Source: Syntrophaceae bacterium UBA1163 (lineage in GTDB: Bacteria; Desulfobacterota; BSN033; UBA1163). From it: DNA of 37,715 bases. The notes beneath the pieces were generated by a model, which did not search any database, was not told the DNA's origin, and saw only the letters and a list, made by a program, of their open reading frames with translations. Positions 25,169 through 34,219 of this stretch are shown in pieces. The DNA lies in contig DBZJ01000157.1 in the NCBI GenBank assembly GCA_002311635.1, positions 1 through 37,715 of the forward strand. The letters run 5' to 3'. The translations under genes were made by a program, and so were the position numbers. Position 1 is the first letter of the stretch. Every line of letters starts with the position of its first letter.

Positions 25169-25247
25169 AATTCTTTAGAATCATTAAGTATTCAGAAGAT
25201 ATCATTTACTGATAAATTGATCAAGAGGGGAATAAGCAAAAAAATAA

Positions 25248-25276
25248 TTGACAAATGCTGTCAAAATCCATAAAGA
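25248..25276 (+). promoter_or_regulatory. Candidate promoter for the HEAT / HD-GYP pair
   Basis: A consensus TTGACA at 25248-25253 is followed after 17 bp by TAAAGA (25271-25276), a weak -10. It is the only good -35 element in the gap and lies about 95 bp before the start codon at 25370. Confidence 0.35.
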
Positions 25277-25369
25277 TATAGTCATCTTAGAAAGTTGCCC
25301 CTCTTGGATCCCGCGCCGTGGCCGGTGAGGGTCATCACCTTACGTGTGCGGGGTCCGACAAAGGAATTT

Positions 25370-27127
25370 ATGTCTGAAGAGGTTTCGATAGAGAAAAAGG
25401 CTCTCGATCTCGGTTCGGAGATACCGTTGATCGAAGGAGTGGAATCGGATGAGGAGTTCATCCTTGCCAGAGATTTGACGAGTGCCTTCGTCAAGGCAAT
25501 CAAGGCATTTCGTTTTTACCCACCGGACAATCCCACCCTCAAAGGGTTCAAAGAGCAGCTTCTTAGAAGGTTCCAGTTTTTCTTAAATAAGTATGAGTCC
25601 TTCGTGATCCAGGTGGAGGAATACGACCTCACGTTCAAAGGGAAGACCATCTACGAAAATAGGGATGTAAAAACGAGTCTTGCTTTCCTTCTTTACAAGG
25701 ACGGGTTAAGGGAAATCCGTTTTATGAAGGGCTTGGAAGAATGGGAGGTTCAGGGGATCATTGACATCATCAAACAGAGCGACAATATCAATCAATTGGA
25801 GGATGACATCGTTACCCTGATGTGGGAGAAAGATTTCGAACACATCAGTCATTTGGCGACAGACGAATTCCTGGAGGAGACACCCGTCATCGTCCCGGAG
25901 AATATTGACCAGTTCAGGAAGAATCTTATTTTTAAACCTCTGTCTCACCACGTGGAGGTAGACCCCGCAGAAGAAGGTTCGGACGAAGAGGGGGATTTGG
26001 ATGAGATCGTATCCAAGGTGGTCGAGGAAGCCGCCCCATTTGTTTCGGACCGAAGCGTCTATTTCCTCACCTCAAATGAAGTCGAAGGGTTGAGAAGGGA
26101 TGTTGAGGCTGAGATCGATCCAACGTTTATTTTCAATGTTCTGGACATTCTCTTTGAGATATTGTCTTTGGAGAAAGAGCCTGAGCCCTATCAAGATGCG
26201 GTCAATATCCTCATCAAAGCGTTGGACGCCTTTTTGACCCTCGGTGAATTCACCAAAGCGACCGATCTTTTGAAACGAGTGAATATCGTCCTCAAGACTT
26301 ATGAGTTACAGGATTGGCAGATCGAGACCATTCAAAAAATCATTCTGGAGGCCGGCGACGAGGTGCGTATCGCCCGTATCGGGAAGGTTCTCGAGAGGGA
26401 AGACATTCGCCTGGAAGACGTCAACGCCTATCTCTCGCTTCTTCAAAAAAACTCGATTACGCCGCTCATCAAGTTGCTGGGAGAGCTTAAGAACTCGAAG
26501 ACGAGAAGGGTATTCTGTGACGCGCTCTCTGAAATCGGGAAGAATGCCGTTGATCTGATCACTCCCTTTGTTGACGACCGAAGATGGTTCCTGGTTCGAA
26601 ATATCACCTATATCTTAGGACGAATCGGAAAGGAACAATCCCTTCCATACATCCTGAAGGCGTTCAACCACGAGGAAATTCGTGTGAGGCGAGAAGCCGT
26701 GCAGGCGCTGGGACTCATCGGTGGATCGAAGGCCGTCGGATTATTGGTCAAAGCGCTCACGGACAACGATGTTCGAATCCGCTGCATGGCAGCGATTAAT
26801 TTAGGAAAAGTAGGCAAAGAAGCGGGCCTCATCCCTCTTCTGGAAGTGGTTCAATCCAAAGACTTTTACAAGAGAGAGCCGGTGGAAATCAAAGCTTTCT
26901 TTAACGCTATCGGAATGGCTGGCTCTAACGAGGCGGTTCCTATATTGGAGCAATTCTTGGAGCGAAAGAGCTGGTTTGGTCGAGGGACCACGGATGAAAT
27001 GCGCCTGGGAGCAGCGAGAGCGATGGCCATGATCGGAACTCCCGAGGCAAAGGCCGTCCTGGAGGAAGGGAGACGCTCAAAGGACGAATCCATCCGGGAT
27101 GCTTGCGCTCAGGCGCTAAGGAGCTAA
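25370..27127 (+). CDS. HEAT-repeat protein with N-terminal sensor-like domain
   Basis: From ATG 25370 (AAGGAA at 25361) the protein has 585 residues; the frame is open back to a TTG at 25295, but that start has no ribosome-binding site. The first 200 residues contain an alpha/beta segment (FVKAIKAFRFYPPDNPTLKG, FVIQVEEYDLTFKGKTIYEN, then GLREIRFMKGLE). The C-terminal third consists of HEAT / PBS-lyase-like repeats (LPYILKAFNHEEIRVRREA, VGLLVKALTDNDVRIRCMA). HEAT repeats are protein-binding scaffolds. There is no signal peptide or membrane segment. The HD-GYP gene follows after 24 bp, and its N-terminus resembles the N-terminal part of this protein, so the two likely act together. Function is unknown. 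Confidence 0.75.
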   Translation: MSEEVSIEKKALDLGSEIPLIEGVESDEEFILARDLTSAFVKAIKAFRFYPPDNPTLKGFKEQLLRRFQFFLNKYESFVIQVEEYDLTFKGKTIYENRDVKTSLAFLLYKDGLREIRFMKGLEEWEVQGIIDIIKQSDNINQLEDDIVTLMWEKDFEHISHLATDEFLEETPVIVPENIDQFRKNLIFKPLSHHVEVDPAEEGSDEEGDLDEIVSKVVEEAAPFVSDRSVYFLTSNEVEGLRRDVEAEIDPTFIFNVLDILFEILSLEKEPEPYQDAVNILIKALDAFLTLGEFTKATDLLKRVNIVLKTYELQDWQIETIQKIILEAGDEVRIARIGKVLEREDIRLEDVNAYLSLLQKNSITPLIKLLGELKNSKTRRVFCDALSEIGKNAVDLITPFVDDRRWFLVRNITYILGRIGKEQSLPYILKAFNHEEIRVRREAVQALGLIGGSKAVGLLVKALTDNDVRIRCMAAINLGKVGKEAGLIPLLEVVQSKDFYKREPVEIKAFFNAIGMAGSNEAVPILEQFLERKSWFGRGTTDEMRLGAARAMAMIGTPEAKAVLEEGRRSKDESIRDACAQALRS

Positions 27128-27151
27128 TTCCTCCGAGGAGTCAATCGTTCG

Positions 27152-28600
27152 ATGCCAGAACAAAAACCCACCGTGGATCATGAACATCTGCCGACGAAAT
27201 TAGGAACAGAATTTGTCACGAGATTCTCCCGGCTCCTAAGAGGAGCGGCCATCTATGACCAGAAGAATGTCAACATCGATCGCCTCACGCATGAATGTGT
27301 CCAGGCGATCAACGGCATCATTCGATCTCAGGGAAATTTCTTCTTGAAAATCGTTCGGGATAATTTCTTCTTCAATAATACCCGGATCATCGTGAGAGCC
27401 GACAAATACCCCATCTTCAAGGCGTTTTGGCAGGAGATGAAGAAGCGGTGGATCGGGGAGGTGGAGTTTACAGAAGAAGTGAGCGGAGAGCATTTAAAGG
27501 ATTTCATCTATCTTATCCTGGGGCTGGAACAGAACAACGAGAGCAATTACCTTTATGTCAAGAAACAATTAGAATACCGAAACATCCGATCCATCGAGGT
27601 CGGGAAATTGGAGTTTTTCAAAGATGAGGAAATCTATGTCGATTCGGAGGATCAGAAGAAACACTCGAAAGAGATCTATTTCAGGTCCATCGGTTTAGTC
27701 AAAGAGGTGGTGGAGAGTATCAATCAACAAAAGGCGCTCAATATCCGAAAAGCCAAGCGCCTGATGCAAAACGCCGTCAACGCCATCCTTCAGGATGACT
27801 CCACATTGCTGGGATTGGCGAATATCAAGAACTATGATGAGTACACCTTCAATCATTCCGTGAATGTGGCCATGTATGCCATTGCCCTGGGGCAAAGGAT
27901 CGGTATTCCGAAAAAGCACCTCTCTCATCTGGGCATGGCGGCCCTATTCCATGACATGGGAAAGACTCGAATTTCAAAGGAGATTCTCAACAAAACGGGG
28001 AACTTGTCTCCTGAAGAATGGTCGATCATGCGTACCCATCCTGTCGCAGGGACAGAGCTCATCATGAGGATGAAAGAATGGGGAGAACTCTCCACCCGGA
28101 TGATTCAAGGGGCCTTTGAACATCACCTGCGATACGACCTGACCGGCTATCCACGACTCACCCGGAAGAGAAGAATTAGCCTCTTTGGCAGAATCATCAC
28201 CGTTGCCGATTTTTACGATGCCCTGGTGAGGCCAAGGGTCTATAATCGATTCCCGTATGTTTCTGAAAAGATCCTGGGAATCATGCTGGAGCGAAGTGGA
28301 AAAGACTTCGACCCCGCTATCGTCAAGGTCTTTATCAACATGATCGGAATCTTTCCCCTCGGGACCCTGGTTTTGTTAAACACCAATGAGATGGGAATTG
28401 TTATTCAGATCCAAGAGGACACGGAACTGATCGACCGGCCCAAGGTCTGCCTCCTTTATTACGGTGACGGGGAGTATCGGAAAGGAAAAGTGGTGGATTT
28501 GAAAGAAAGGGACGATGCAAGCGGCAACTTCAAGAGGAGCATCGTCAAGACCCTCGACCCGAATGAATACAATCTCAACGTCGCAGAATTTCTGATGTAA
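27152..28600 (+). CDS. HD-GYP domain protein, probable cyclic-dinucleotide phosphodiesterase
   Basis: The 482-residue protein has an N-terminal region of about 200 residues similar in pattern to that of the upstream HEAT protein (FSRLLRGAAIYDQKNVNIDR, FFLKIVRDNFFFNNTRIIV, GEVEFTEEVSG). An HD-GYP domain follows: FHDMGK (His-Asp at residues 267-268), THPVAG, then HH (324-325) and GYP (332-334). The usual HHExxDGxGYP reads HHLRYDLTGYP, so Glu and one Gly are replaced. Metal-binding residues seem mostly kept, and activity on c-di-GMP is possible but not certain. It is 24 bp downstream of the HEAT gene and ends in AT-rich repeats. Confidence 0.85.
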   Translation: MPEQKPTVDHEHLPTKLGTEFVTRFSRLLRGAAIYDQKNVNIDRLTHECVQAINGIIRSQGNFFLKIVRDNFFFNNTRIIVRADKYPIFKAFWQEMKKRWIGEVEFTEEVSGEHLKDFIYLILGLEQNNESNYLYVKKQLEYRNIRSIEVGKLEFFKDEEIYVDSEDQKKHSKEIYFRSIGLVKEVVESINQQKALNIRKAKRLMQNAVNAILQDDSTLLGLANIKNYDEYTFNHSVNVAMYAIALGQRIGIPKKHLSHLGMAALFHDMGKTRISKEILNKTGNLSPEEWSIMRTHPVAGTELIMRMKEWGELSTRMIQGAFEHHLRYDLTGYPRLTRKRRISLFGRIITVADFYDALVRPRVYNRFPYVSEKILGIMLERSGKDFDPAIVKVFINMIGIFPLGTLVLLNTNEMGIVIQIQEDTELIDRPKVCLLYYGDGEYRKGKVVDLKERDDASGNFKRSIVKTLDPNEYNLNVAEFLM

Positions 28601-28699
28601 TCGTAAATTTCCAAGTTCGGAATATGGATTGAAAGATCCTAAATCCGAAGCCGGCTTCCATCGATTCGCAATTCATAATTCATAACTCATAACTCATTT
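28601..28699. repeat. AT-rich interstitial repeat, copy 2, reaching into mazG
   Basis: The gap between the two convergent genes holds words typical of the element: CCAAGTTCGGAAT, AAATCCGAAG, then ATTCATAATTCATAACTCATAACTCA. On the minus strand the last stretch begins with ATGAG, and its TGA is the stop codon of the mazG-like gene. Confidence 0.6.
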
Positions 28700-29164
28700 C
28701 CCCTTCCTCTTTGATTCCTCCCATAATCGGTCCATTTCGACAAGGTTCGATTGAGAGAAGGATTTTCCTTCCCTGTAAAGGGAGGTCTCAATATAATGAA
28801 AGCGAGACACGAATTTGTCTAAGGACTTTTTCAGTGCCTCTTCCGGATGGACACGGAGAAACCTCGAAACGTTTGCCACGATAAAAAGAAGATCCCCGAT
28901 TTCTTCACGAATCTTCCTCCTGTCCCGTAGAGAAAGGGCTTCTCTAAACTCTCTTATTTCTTCCTCCAGTTTATTCAACACCCCTTCGATATTCGGCCAG
29001 TCAAATCCAACCCGGGAGGCCTTTTTCGTCAATTGATAGGCCTTGCAAAGGGACGGGGATCCTGGCGATATCCCTTCTAAGATGGATTTCCATTCCTTTT
29101 TTGCGCCTCTTCTCTTTAACCGGCGAGGAGCAGCTCGCTCCCTCCTTTTTTCCATCTTCATCAA
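28694..29164 (-). CDS. mazG: MazG-like nucleoside triphosphate pyrophosphohydrolase, single domain
   Basis: The 156-residue protein keeps the MazG signature: EEEIREFREA followed by EEIGDLLFIVANV, the E-x-x-E / E-x-x-D metal site. The preceding KASRVGFDWPNIEGVLNKL is typical for the C-terminal MazG domain. E. coli MazG has two such domains in about 260 residues; here only one is present, behind a very basic N-terminus (EKRRERAAPRRLKRRGAKK). MazG removes pyrophosphate from NTPs or damaged dNTPs and affects ppGpp-linked stress. The start could be any of the first Met codons. Its stop codon lies within an AT-rich dispersed repeat. Confidence 0.85.
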   Translation of the reverse strand: MMKMEKRRERAAPRRLKRRGAKKEWKSILEGISPGSPSLCKAYQLTKKASRVGFDWPNIEGVLNKLEEEIREFREALSLRDRRKIREEIGDLLFIVANVSRFLRVHPEEALKKSLDKFVSRFHYIETSLYREGKSFSQSNLVEMDRLWEESKRKGK

Positions 29165-29310
29165 AAGCCTCCAGGTGAATATGAGATTGCTAAGTTCTCG
29201 TTTCTATGTTATTAAAATACCTTTAAAAATAAAGGATTTTTGATTTTCGGTCAATAAACAGAAATATTTGATAAAATAATGATGAGGATTGCAGACAGGA
29301 AGGAAAGGCA

Positions 29311-32082
29311 ATGGATTACCGTCACACACTAAATCTGCCCAAGACGGATTTTCCCATGAAGGCCAATTTAGCAAAGAGGGAGCCTGAGATGTTGGCCGAC
29401 TGGGGGGTCAAGGAAATCTATCGTCAAATCCTCCAAAAGGCCAAAGAAAGGCCCAAATATATCCTTCACGACGGACCTCCCTATGCAAACGGAAACATTC
29501 ACACCGGGACTGCCTTGAACAAGATCCTTAAGGACTTCATCGTTAAATCGAAGTTCATGACCGGGTTTGACAGCCGCTATGTTCCGGGATGGGACTGCCA
29601 TGGGTTGCCCGTTGAGCACGAAGTGGAGAAGGGCCTCGGTGCGAGGAAGGCCGATCTCTCGATCGTCGAGATTCGACGAAGATGCCGGGAATACGCAGCC
29701 CGTTTTGTGGACATTCAGAGAGAGGAATTCAAACGGCTCGGGGTATTTGGGGAGTGGGACAATCCCTATCTGACCATGAATTTCGAGTATCAGGCAACCA
29801 TCGTTCGAGAATTCGGAAAGTTCCTTCTGGATGGCTCGGTTTACAAAGGAAAGAAGCCCGTCTACTGGTGCCCCACCTGCAAAACGGCTTTGGCTGAGGC
29901 TGAGGTGAAATACGAAGACCTTCGTTCCTCATCCATCTATGTGAAATTTAAGCTGGTCTCCGAAATCGGAAAGGAGTTCCCGAACCTGGGTGGAAAACCC
30001 GTCTATATCATCATTTGGACGACCACCCCCTGGACAATCCCCGCTAATTTGGCAATTGCGCTTCATCCGGATTTTACCTATGCGGCAGTGGATGTGGGGA
30101 AAGAGGTGTATATCCTCGCAGAGGGCCTCCTGGAAGGGGTAATGAGGAAATTCGGGATCAAGAAATATGAAGTATTGGAAAAATTTCCTGGAAAGAGATT
30201 AGAAGGATTCAAGGCCCGGCATCCCTTCCTCGACCGAGACTCCCTGATCATTCTTGCTTCTTATGTGACGTTGGACACTGGAACAGGATGTGTTCACACC
30301 GCGCCCGGCCATGGTCAGGAGGACTATGAAAGCGGAGTGCAGTACGGTCTGGAGGTCTACAGCCCGGTGGATGATGACGGCCGCTTTACCCAGGATGTCC
30401 TTTTCTTTGCGGGACAGTTCGTTTTTGATGCAAATGATGCTGTGAATAAGAAGCTGGCCGAGGTGGGAGCACTCCTGAAAGAAGAGATGATGGTTCATTC
30501 CTATCCCCATTGCTGGCGGACCAATGACCCCATTATCTTTCGAGCCACAGAGCAATGGTTCATCTCGATGGATAAAAAAGGATTGAGGCAGAATGCTCTG
30601 AAGGCCATCGGTGGGGTGACTTGGATTCCCCCCTGGGGAAGGGATCGTATTTACGGGATGATTGAGAACCGGCCGGATTGGTGTGTATCCAGGCAGAGAG
30701 CCTGGGGCATCCCTATCACCGTCTTTTACTGCTCTTCCTGCAAACAGCCCCTTGTTAATCAGCAGGTGATCGATCACATCGCGCGTCTTTTTGAGAGGGA
30801 GGGAGCGGACGTGTGGTTTGAAAAGGGTACGAATCACCTGCTGCCAAAAGGAACCCAGTGTCCCAAATGCGGCGGAAAAGATTTTGAAAAGGAGATGGAT
30901 ATCCTGGATGTGTGGTTTGACTCGGGGGTTTCCTATGCGGCGGTCCTGGAGAAACGCGAGGGCCTTGAGTTTCCGGCCAGTCTCTATCTGGAGGGAAGCG
31001 ATCAACACCGGGGATGGTTCCACAGCTCTCTCCTCACTTCTGTCGGTACGAGAGGGTGCGCCCCGTATCTCTCTGTCCTGACCCACGGGTTTGTCGTGGA
31101 TGGCGAGGGGAAAAAGATGTCGAAGTCAGCGGGAAACGTGATCGCGCCCGAAGAAGTCTTGAATCAGTTGGGAGCCGATGTCTTGAGGCTCTGGGTCGCG
31201 GCGGAAGATTACAAATATGACATCAAGATCTCTGGCGAGATCCTGAAACGACTGGCGGATAGCTACTTTCGCATTCGAAATACCTACCGTTTTCTATTGG
31301 GCAATCTCTACGATTTTCATCCCGAAAAAGACCGGGTTCCCTATCGTGACCTCCACGAAATGGACCAATGGGCTCTCCACCAGCTTCAGAAGCTGATCGC
31401 AAGAATTCGCGAGGCTTACGAACGGTTTGAGTTCCACGTTGTCTACCACAGCGTTCAGAACTTTTGCGCGGTGGAGATGAGCGCCCTCTATTTCGATATC
31501 CTGAAGGATCGGCTCTACACATTCCCGTCCAGTTCCCCGGGACGGAAATCGGCGCAGACCGCCCTACACGAGATTTTAAAAGCCCTGGCCTGTCTCATGG
31601 CTCCTATACTTTCTTTCACATCGGAAGAGGTCTGGAGATACCTTCCTCAAGGGTTGGAGAGGAGCGAAAGTGTTCACCTAAGTTCTTTTCCTGAGGTGCA
31701 GGGTGAATATCTGGATGAGGCCTTAAACGAACGGTGGGATCGGATCTGGGAGATTCGAGCCCTGGTGACCAAGGCCTTGGAAGAGGCCCGGACGAAGAAG
31801 GTCATTGGGCTCTCGCTGGACGCACAGGTCCATCTCTATCTTCCGGAGAAGGTCTTTTCGTTTCTTGAATGCTACGAGAAAGACTTAAGGGCAATTTTTA
31901 TTGTCTCCTCGGTCACGCTTCACCGCGCCAACGGCACCGAGGATGAAAAAGAGGTGAGGGTTGAAATCCTCCGGGCAGAGGGCAAGAAATGTGAAAGATG
32001 CTGGAACTACGAAGTGAGTGTCGGCCAGCATCCGGAGCATCAGACTATCTGCGGAAGATGCGTCGAGGCGATCAAAGGATAA
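29311..32082 (+). CDS. ileS: Isoleucyl-tRNA synthetase
   Basis: IleS charges tRNA-Ile and edits valine. The 923-residue protein is of normal bacterial size. The class I HIGH signature appears as GNIHTG in PPYANGNIHTGTALNKIL, and KMSKS is present (GEGKKMSKSAGNV). The editing domain (WTTTPWTIPANLAIALHP, TGTGCVHTAPGHGQEDY) is intact. The C-terminal zinc site is CERCWNYE plus CGRC. GGAAGGAAAGG before ATG 29311 is a strong ribosome-binding site. The stop is followed at once by a palindromic repeat, then lspA, an arrangement shared with many bacteria. Confidence 0.97.
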   Translation: MDYRHTLNLPKTDFPMKANLAKREPEMLADWGVKEIYRQILQKAKERPKYILHDGPPYANGNIHTGTALNKILKDFIVKSKFMTGFDSRYVPGWDCHGLPVEHEVEKGLGARKADLSIVEIRRRCREYAARFVDIQREEFKRLGVFGEWDNPYLTMNFEYQATIVREFGKFLLDGSVYKGKKPVYWCPTCKTALAEAEVKYEDLRSSSIYVKFKLVSEIGKEFPNLGGKPVYIIIWTTTPWTIPANLAIALHPDFTYAAVDVGKEVYILAEGLLEGVMRKFGIKKYEVLEKFPGKRLEGFKARHPFLDRDSLIILASYVTLDTGTGCVHTAPGHGQEDYESGVQYGLEVYSPVDDDGRFTQDVLFFAGQFVFDANDAVNKKLAEVGALLKEEMMVHSYPHCWRTNDPIIFRATEQWFISMDKKGLRQNALKAIGGVTWIPPWGRDRIYGMIENRPDWCVSRQRAWGIPITVFYCSSCKQPLVNQQVIDHIARLFEREGADVWFEKGTNHLLPKGTQCPKCGGKDFEKEMDILDVWFDSGVSYAAVLEKREGLEFPASLYLEGSDQHRGWFHSSLLTSVGTRGCAPYLSVLTHGFVVDGEGKKMSKSAGNVIAPEEVLNQLGADVLRLWVAAEDYKYDIKISGEILKRLADSYFRIRNTYRFLLGNLYDFHPEKDRVPYRDLHEMDQWALHQLQKLIARIREAYERFEFHVVYHSVQNFCAVEMSALYFDILKDRLYTFPSSSPGRKSAQTALHEILKALACLMAPILSFTSEEVWRYLPQGLERSESVHLSSFPEVQGEYLDEALNERWDRIWEIRALVTKALEEARTKKVIGLSLDAQVHLYLPEKVFSFLECYEKDLRAIFIVSSVTLHRANGTEDEKEVRVEILRAEGKKCERCWNYEVSVGQHPEHQTICGRCVEAIKG

Positions 32083-32215
32083 GCACCCAATTCCAAGCAC
32101 CAAATACCAAATAAGCTCCGATGCACAAAATCCGAATTTCCAAGGGAAAGAGTTTCGATCATTGGGATTTTGAAATTGTTTGTGATTTGGAATTTGGCAT
32201 TTGGGATTTAAGATT
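32083..32215. repeat. AT-rich interstitial palindrome, copy 3 (after ileS)
   Basis: Directly behind the ileS stop codon stands GCACCCAATTCCAAGCACCA with CCAAATACCAAATAAG. The far end carries the approximate reverse complement (GTGATTTGGAATTTGGCATTTGGGATTTA). The whole can fold into a long imperfect hairpin. The same words recur at 32748-32884. Confidence 0.75.
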
Positions 32216-32249
32216 CCGAGTTGCAGAAGCCTTTCGATCGTGAACGGGC

Positions 32250-32780
32250 ATGGGCGTAAAGATGGAGATGAGACGAAAATATTGGATCCTTTCGATTTTC
32301 TGTTTTGGAATTCTCCTGCTGGATCAGTTGACCAAATACATCGTTGTGCAAAAATTGGGCCTCTATCGAAAGGTGGAGGTGATCCATGGGTTCTTTAACA
32401 TCGTCCATGTGAGGAATACAGGTGGCGCTTTCGGAATCTTCGGAGGAGCAAGAGGAGGAATTGGTTCTATCCTCTTTGTGGTGGTCTCCCTGATCGCCAT
32501 CGTGGCCATTATTTTTCTTTTTATTAAAACAAGAGAAAATGAGAAGATTCTTGCCCTCTCATTTTCTCTTGTTCTGAGTGGCGCCCTGGGCAACCTCATA
32601 GATCGTCTCCACTACGGGGAAGTTGTAGATTTTCTTGACTTTCACATAGCTACTTATCATTGGCCCGCCTTCAACGTGGCGGATTCCGCCATCTGTATCG
32701 GCATCGGGCTGATGGCGTTAGAGATATTGAAGCGAGACCGCAAAAGAAGCACCAAATCCCAAGCACCAAATCCCAAATAA
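32250..32780 (+). CDS. lspA: Lipoprotein signal peptidase (signal peptidase II)
   Basis: LspA cuts signal peptides from prolipoproteins after Lgt has modified them. The protein has four membrane helices. Catalytic aspartates lie in GNLIDRLHYGEVVDF and FNVADSAICIG; LLDQLTKYIV near the start is also typical. No clear ribosome-binding site marks the start; ATGs at 32250, 32262 and 32268 are possible. The last ten residues, STKSQAPNPK, are encoded by the invading repeat at 32748 and are not part of the family. The next gene but one in the lipoprotein pathway, lgt, is 148 bp downstream. Confidence 0.94.
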   Translation: MGVKMEMRRKYWILSIFCFGILLLDQLTKYIVVQKLGLYRKVEVIHGFFNIVHVRNTGGAFGIFGGARGGIGSILFVVVSLIAIVAIIFLFIKTRENEKILALSFSLVLSGALGNLIDRLHYGEVVDFLDFHIATYHWPAFNVADSAICIGIGLMALEILKRDRKRSTKSQAPNPK

Positions 32781-32926
32781 ATTCCAATGGACCAAATTCC
32801 AAACAAACATAAGAAATGTTCTGGTTCTTTGAAAATTGGAGCTTTGGGATTGTTTGTAATTTGGCATTTGGAATTGGGGATTTATATTCATAACTCATAA
32901 CTCTAAACTCTGAACTCATAACTCGA
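32748..32926. repeat. AT-rich interstitial palindrome, copy 4 (lspA tail to lgt start)
   Basis: A 14-bp direct repeat AGCACCAAATCCCA (32748-32761, 32762-32775) codes for the lspA C-terminus and contributes its stop. The element continues with ATTCCAATGGACCAAATTCC and ends with the inverted counterpart TGTAATTTGGCATTTGGAATTG. A second repeat type (TTCATAACTCATAACTC) fills 32885-32926, right up to the lgt ATG. Confidence 0.8.
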
Positions 32927-32928
32927 AA

Positions 32929-33717
32929 ATGCACCCCATCCTCTTTCAATTTGGGAACTTCCATATCTATGCTTACGGGTTTTTCGTCGTCGTGGGTTTT
33001 TGCGTAGCGGCGGTTCTCTCCGTCCTGAAAATTCGAAAATCAGATATCAAGCTTCCCCTTGAGAACGTAGCCGATCTTTTCTTCTACACGGTTTTGTCAG
33101 CCTTCCTTGGGTCAAGAATCCTGTTCATCTTGATCAATTTCGATGTTTATCGTCAACATCCCTTGCAGATGTTCAAAATCTGGGAGGGGGGATTGGTCTT
33201 TTATGGCGGACTGATTCCCGCGGCGGCGGTTGCCTTCGGATATATGAGGTGGCGCAGATTGCCCACCTGGAAATTGGCTGACCTGATTTCTCCTCTGATT
33301 GCTTTGGGTCTCTCTTTTGGCAGGATAGGCTGTTTCTTTGCGGGTTGCTGTTATGGAAGAGAAACTTCCCTGCCATGGGCTGTCGTTTTTAAGAATCCGA
33401 ACTCGCTCGCCCGGCTGAATGTTCCACTTCATCCCACCCAGCTCTATGACGCGGCCAATGGATTAGCCATCTTCTTGTTTTTGAGTTGGATGTCGAAGAG
33501 GAAAACATTTGATGGCCAAATCTTCTGGCTCTTCGTTCTTCTCTATTCGGTAACGCGTTTTTTCATCGAAATCTTCAGAGGTGATCCGAGAGGATTCCTA
33601 TTTGGAGATCTGTTTTCCACCTCCCAGGGGATAGGTATTCTATTGGCCATTCTCTCTCTTTTTATGTTATTCTACATGGAGAAAAGACATCGGAGATACA
33701 AAAATGGCTGTTCTTGA
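32929..33717 (+). CDS. lgt: Prolipoprotein diacylglyceryl transferase
   Basis: Lgt adds diacylglycerol to the lipobox cysteine, the first step of lipoprotein maturation, before LspA acts. The protein (262 aa, about seven helices) shows the family motifs HIYAYGFFVVVGF, GGLVFYGGL, GRIGCFFAGCCYG and HPTQLYD. The start ATG 32929 follows repeats with no Shine-Dalgarno-like sequence, so initiation may be weak. It overlaps def by 14 bp, which suggests translational coupling. Confidence 0.95.
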   Translation: MHPILFQFGNFHIYAYGFFVVVGFCVAAVLSVLKIRKSDIKLPLENVADLFFYTVLSAFLGSRILFILINFDVYRQHPLQMFKIWEGGLVFYGGLIPAAAVAFGYMRWRRLPTWKLADLISPLIALGLSFGRIGCFFAGCCYGRETSLPWAVVFKNPNSLARLNVPLHPTQLYDAANGLAIFLFLSWMSKRKTFDGQIFWLFVLLYSVTRFFIEIFRGDPRGFLFGDLFSTSQGIGILLAILSLFMLFYMEKRHRRYKNGCS

Positions 33718-34219
33718 AGTCATAAAGTACCCTCATCCGATTTTGAAGAAACGTTCCGAGACCGTAAGCGAGATTGATGGGGAAGTGGAAAAATTGATTC
33801 AAGACATGAAGGAGACCATGTACATGGCGGGCGGAGTGGGATTGGCCGCCTGCCAGATCGGAATTCCCAGAAGGGTGATCGTTCTTGATGTCAGTCCGAT
33901 CGATCCCCAGCATAGTTTCTTGGCCCTGATCAACCCCGAAATTGTTTCAGAAGAAGGGGAGATCGACCACGAAGAGGGATGTTTGAGCGTCCCCGATTGC
34001 CTGGAAAAGGTGAGAAGGAAGGAAAAGGTCTGCGTGAGGGGGTTGTCTCCCCAAGGGACGGAGATGGAGATTAAGGGGGACGGGATATTGGGCATTGCCC
34101 TTCAGCATGAAATTGATCACACCAATGGCATCCTCATCCTCGACAGGGTGAGCCGGCTGAAGAGAGATATCTATCGGAACAAATTGAGGAAAGAAAAGCG
34201 TAAGGAAGAAAGACCTTGA
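33704..34219 (+). CDS. def: Peptide deformylase
   Basis: Def removes the formyl group from nascent proteins. The 171-residue enzyme carries the three metal-site motifs: GVGLAACQIG (motif 1), EGCLSVPD (motif 2, Cys ligand) and QHEIDHTNG (HExxH-type motif 3). The usual GxGLAAxQ is kept. It overlaps both neighbours: 14 bp with lgt and 4 bp with fmt. The def-fmt pair is functionally linked: Fmt adds the formyl group, Def removes it. Confidence 0.96.
   Translation: MAVLEVIKYPHPILKKRSETVSEIDGEVEKLIQDMKETMYMAGGVGLAACQIGIPRRVIVLDVSPIDPQHSFLALINPEIVSEEGEIDHEEGCLSVPDCLEKVRRKEKVCVRGLSPQGTEMEIKGDGILGIALQHEIDHTNGILILDRVSRLKRDIYRNKLRKEKRKEERP

Noticed and set aside
32748..32780. Tandem repeats near lspA as a CRISPR start
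   Set aside because: The 14-bp units are adjacent without spacers, and no cas gene is in the window.
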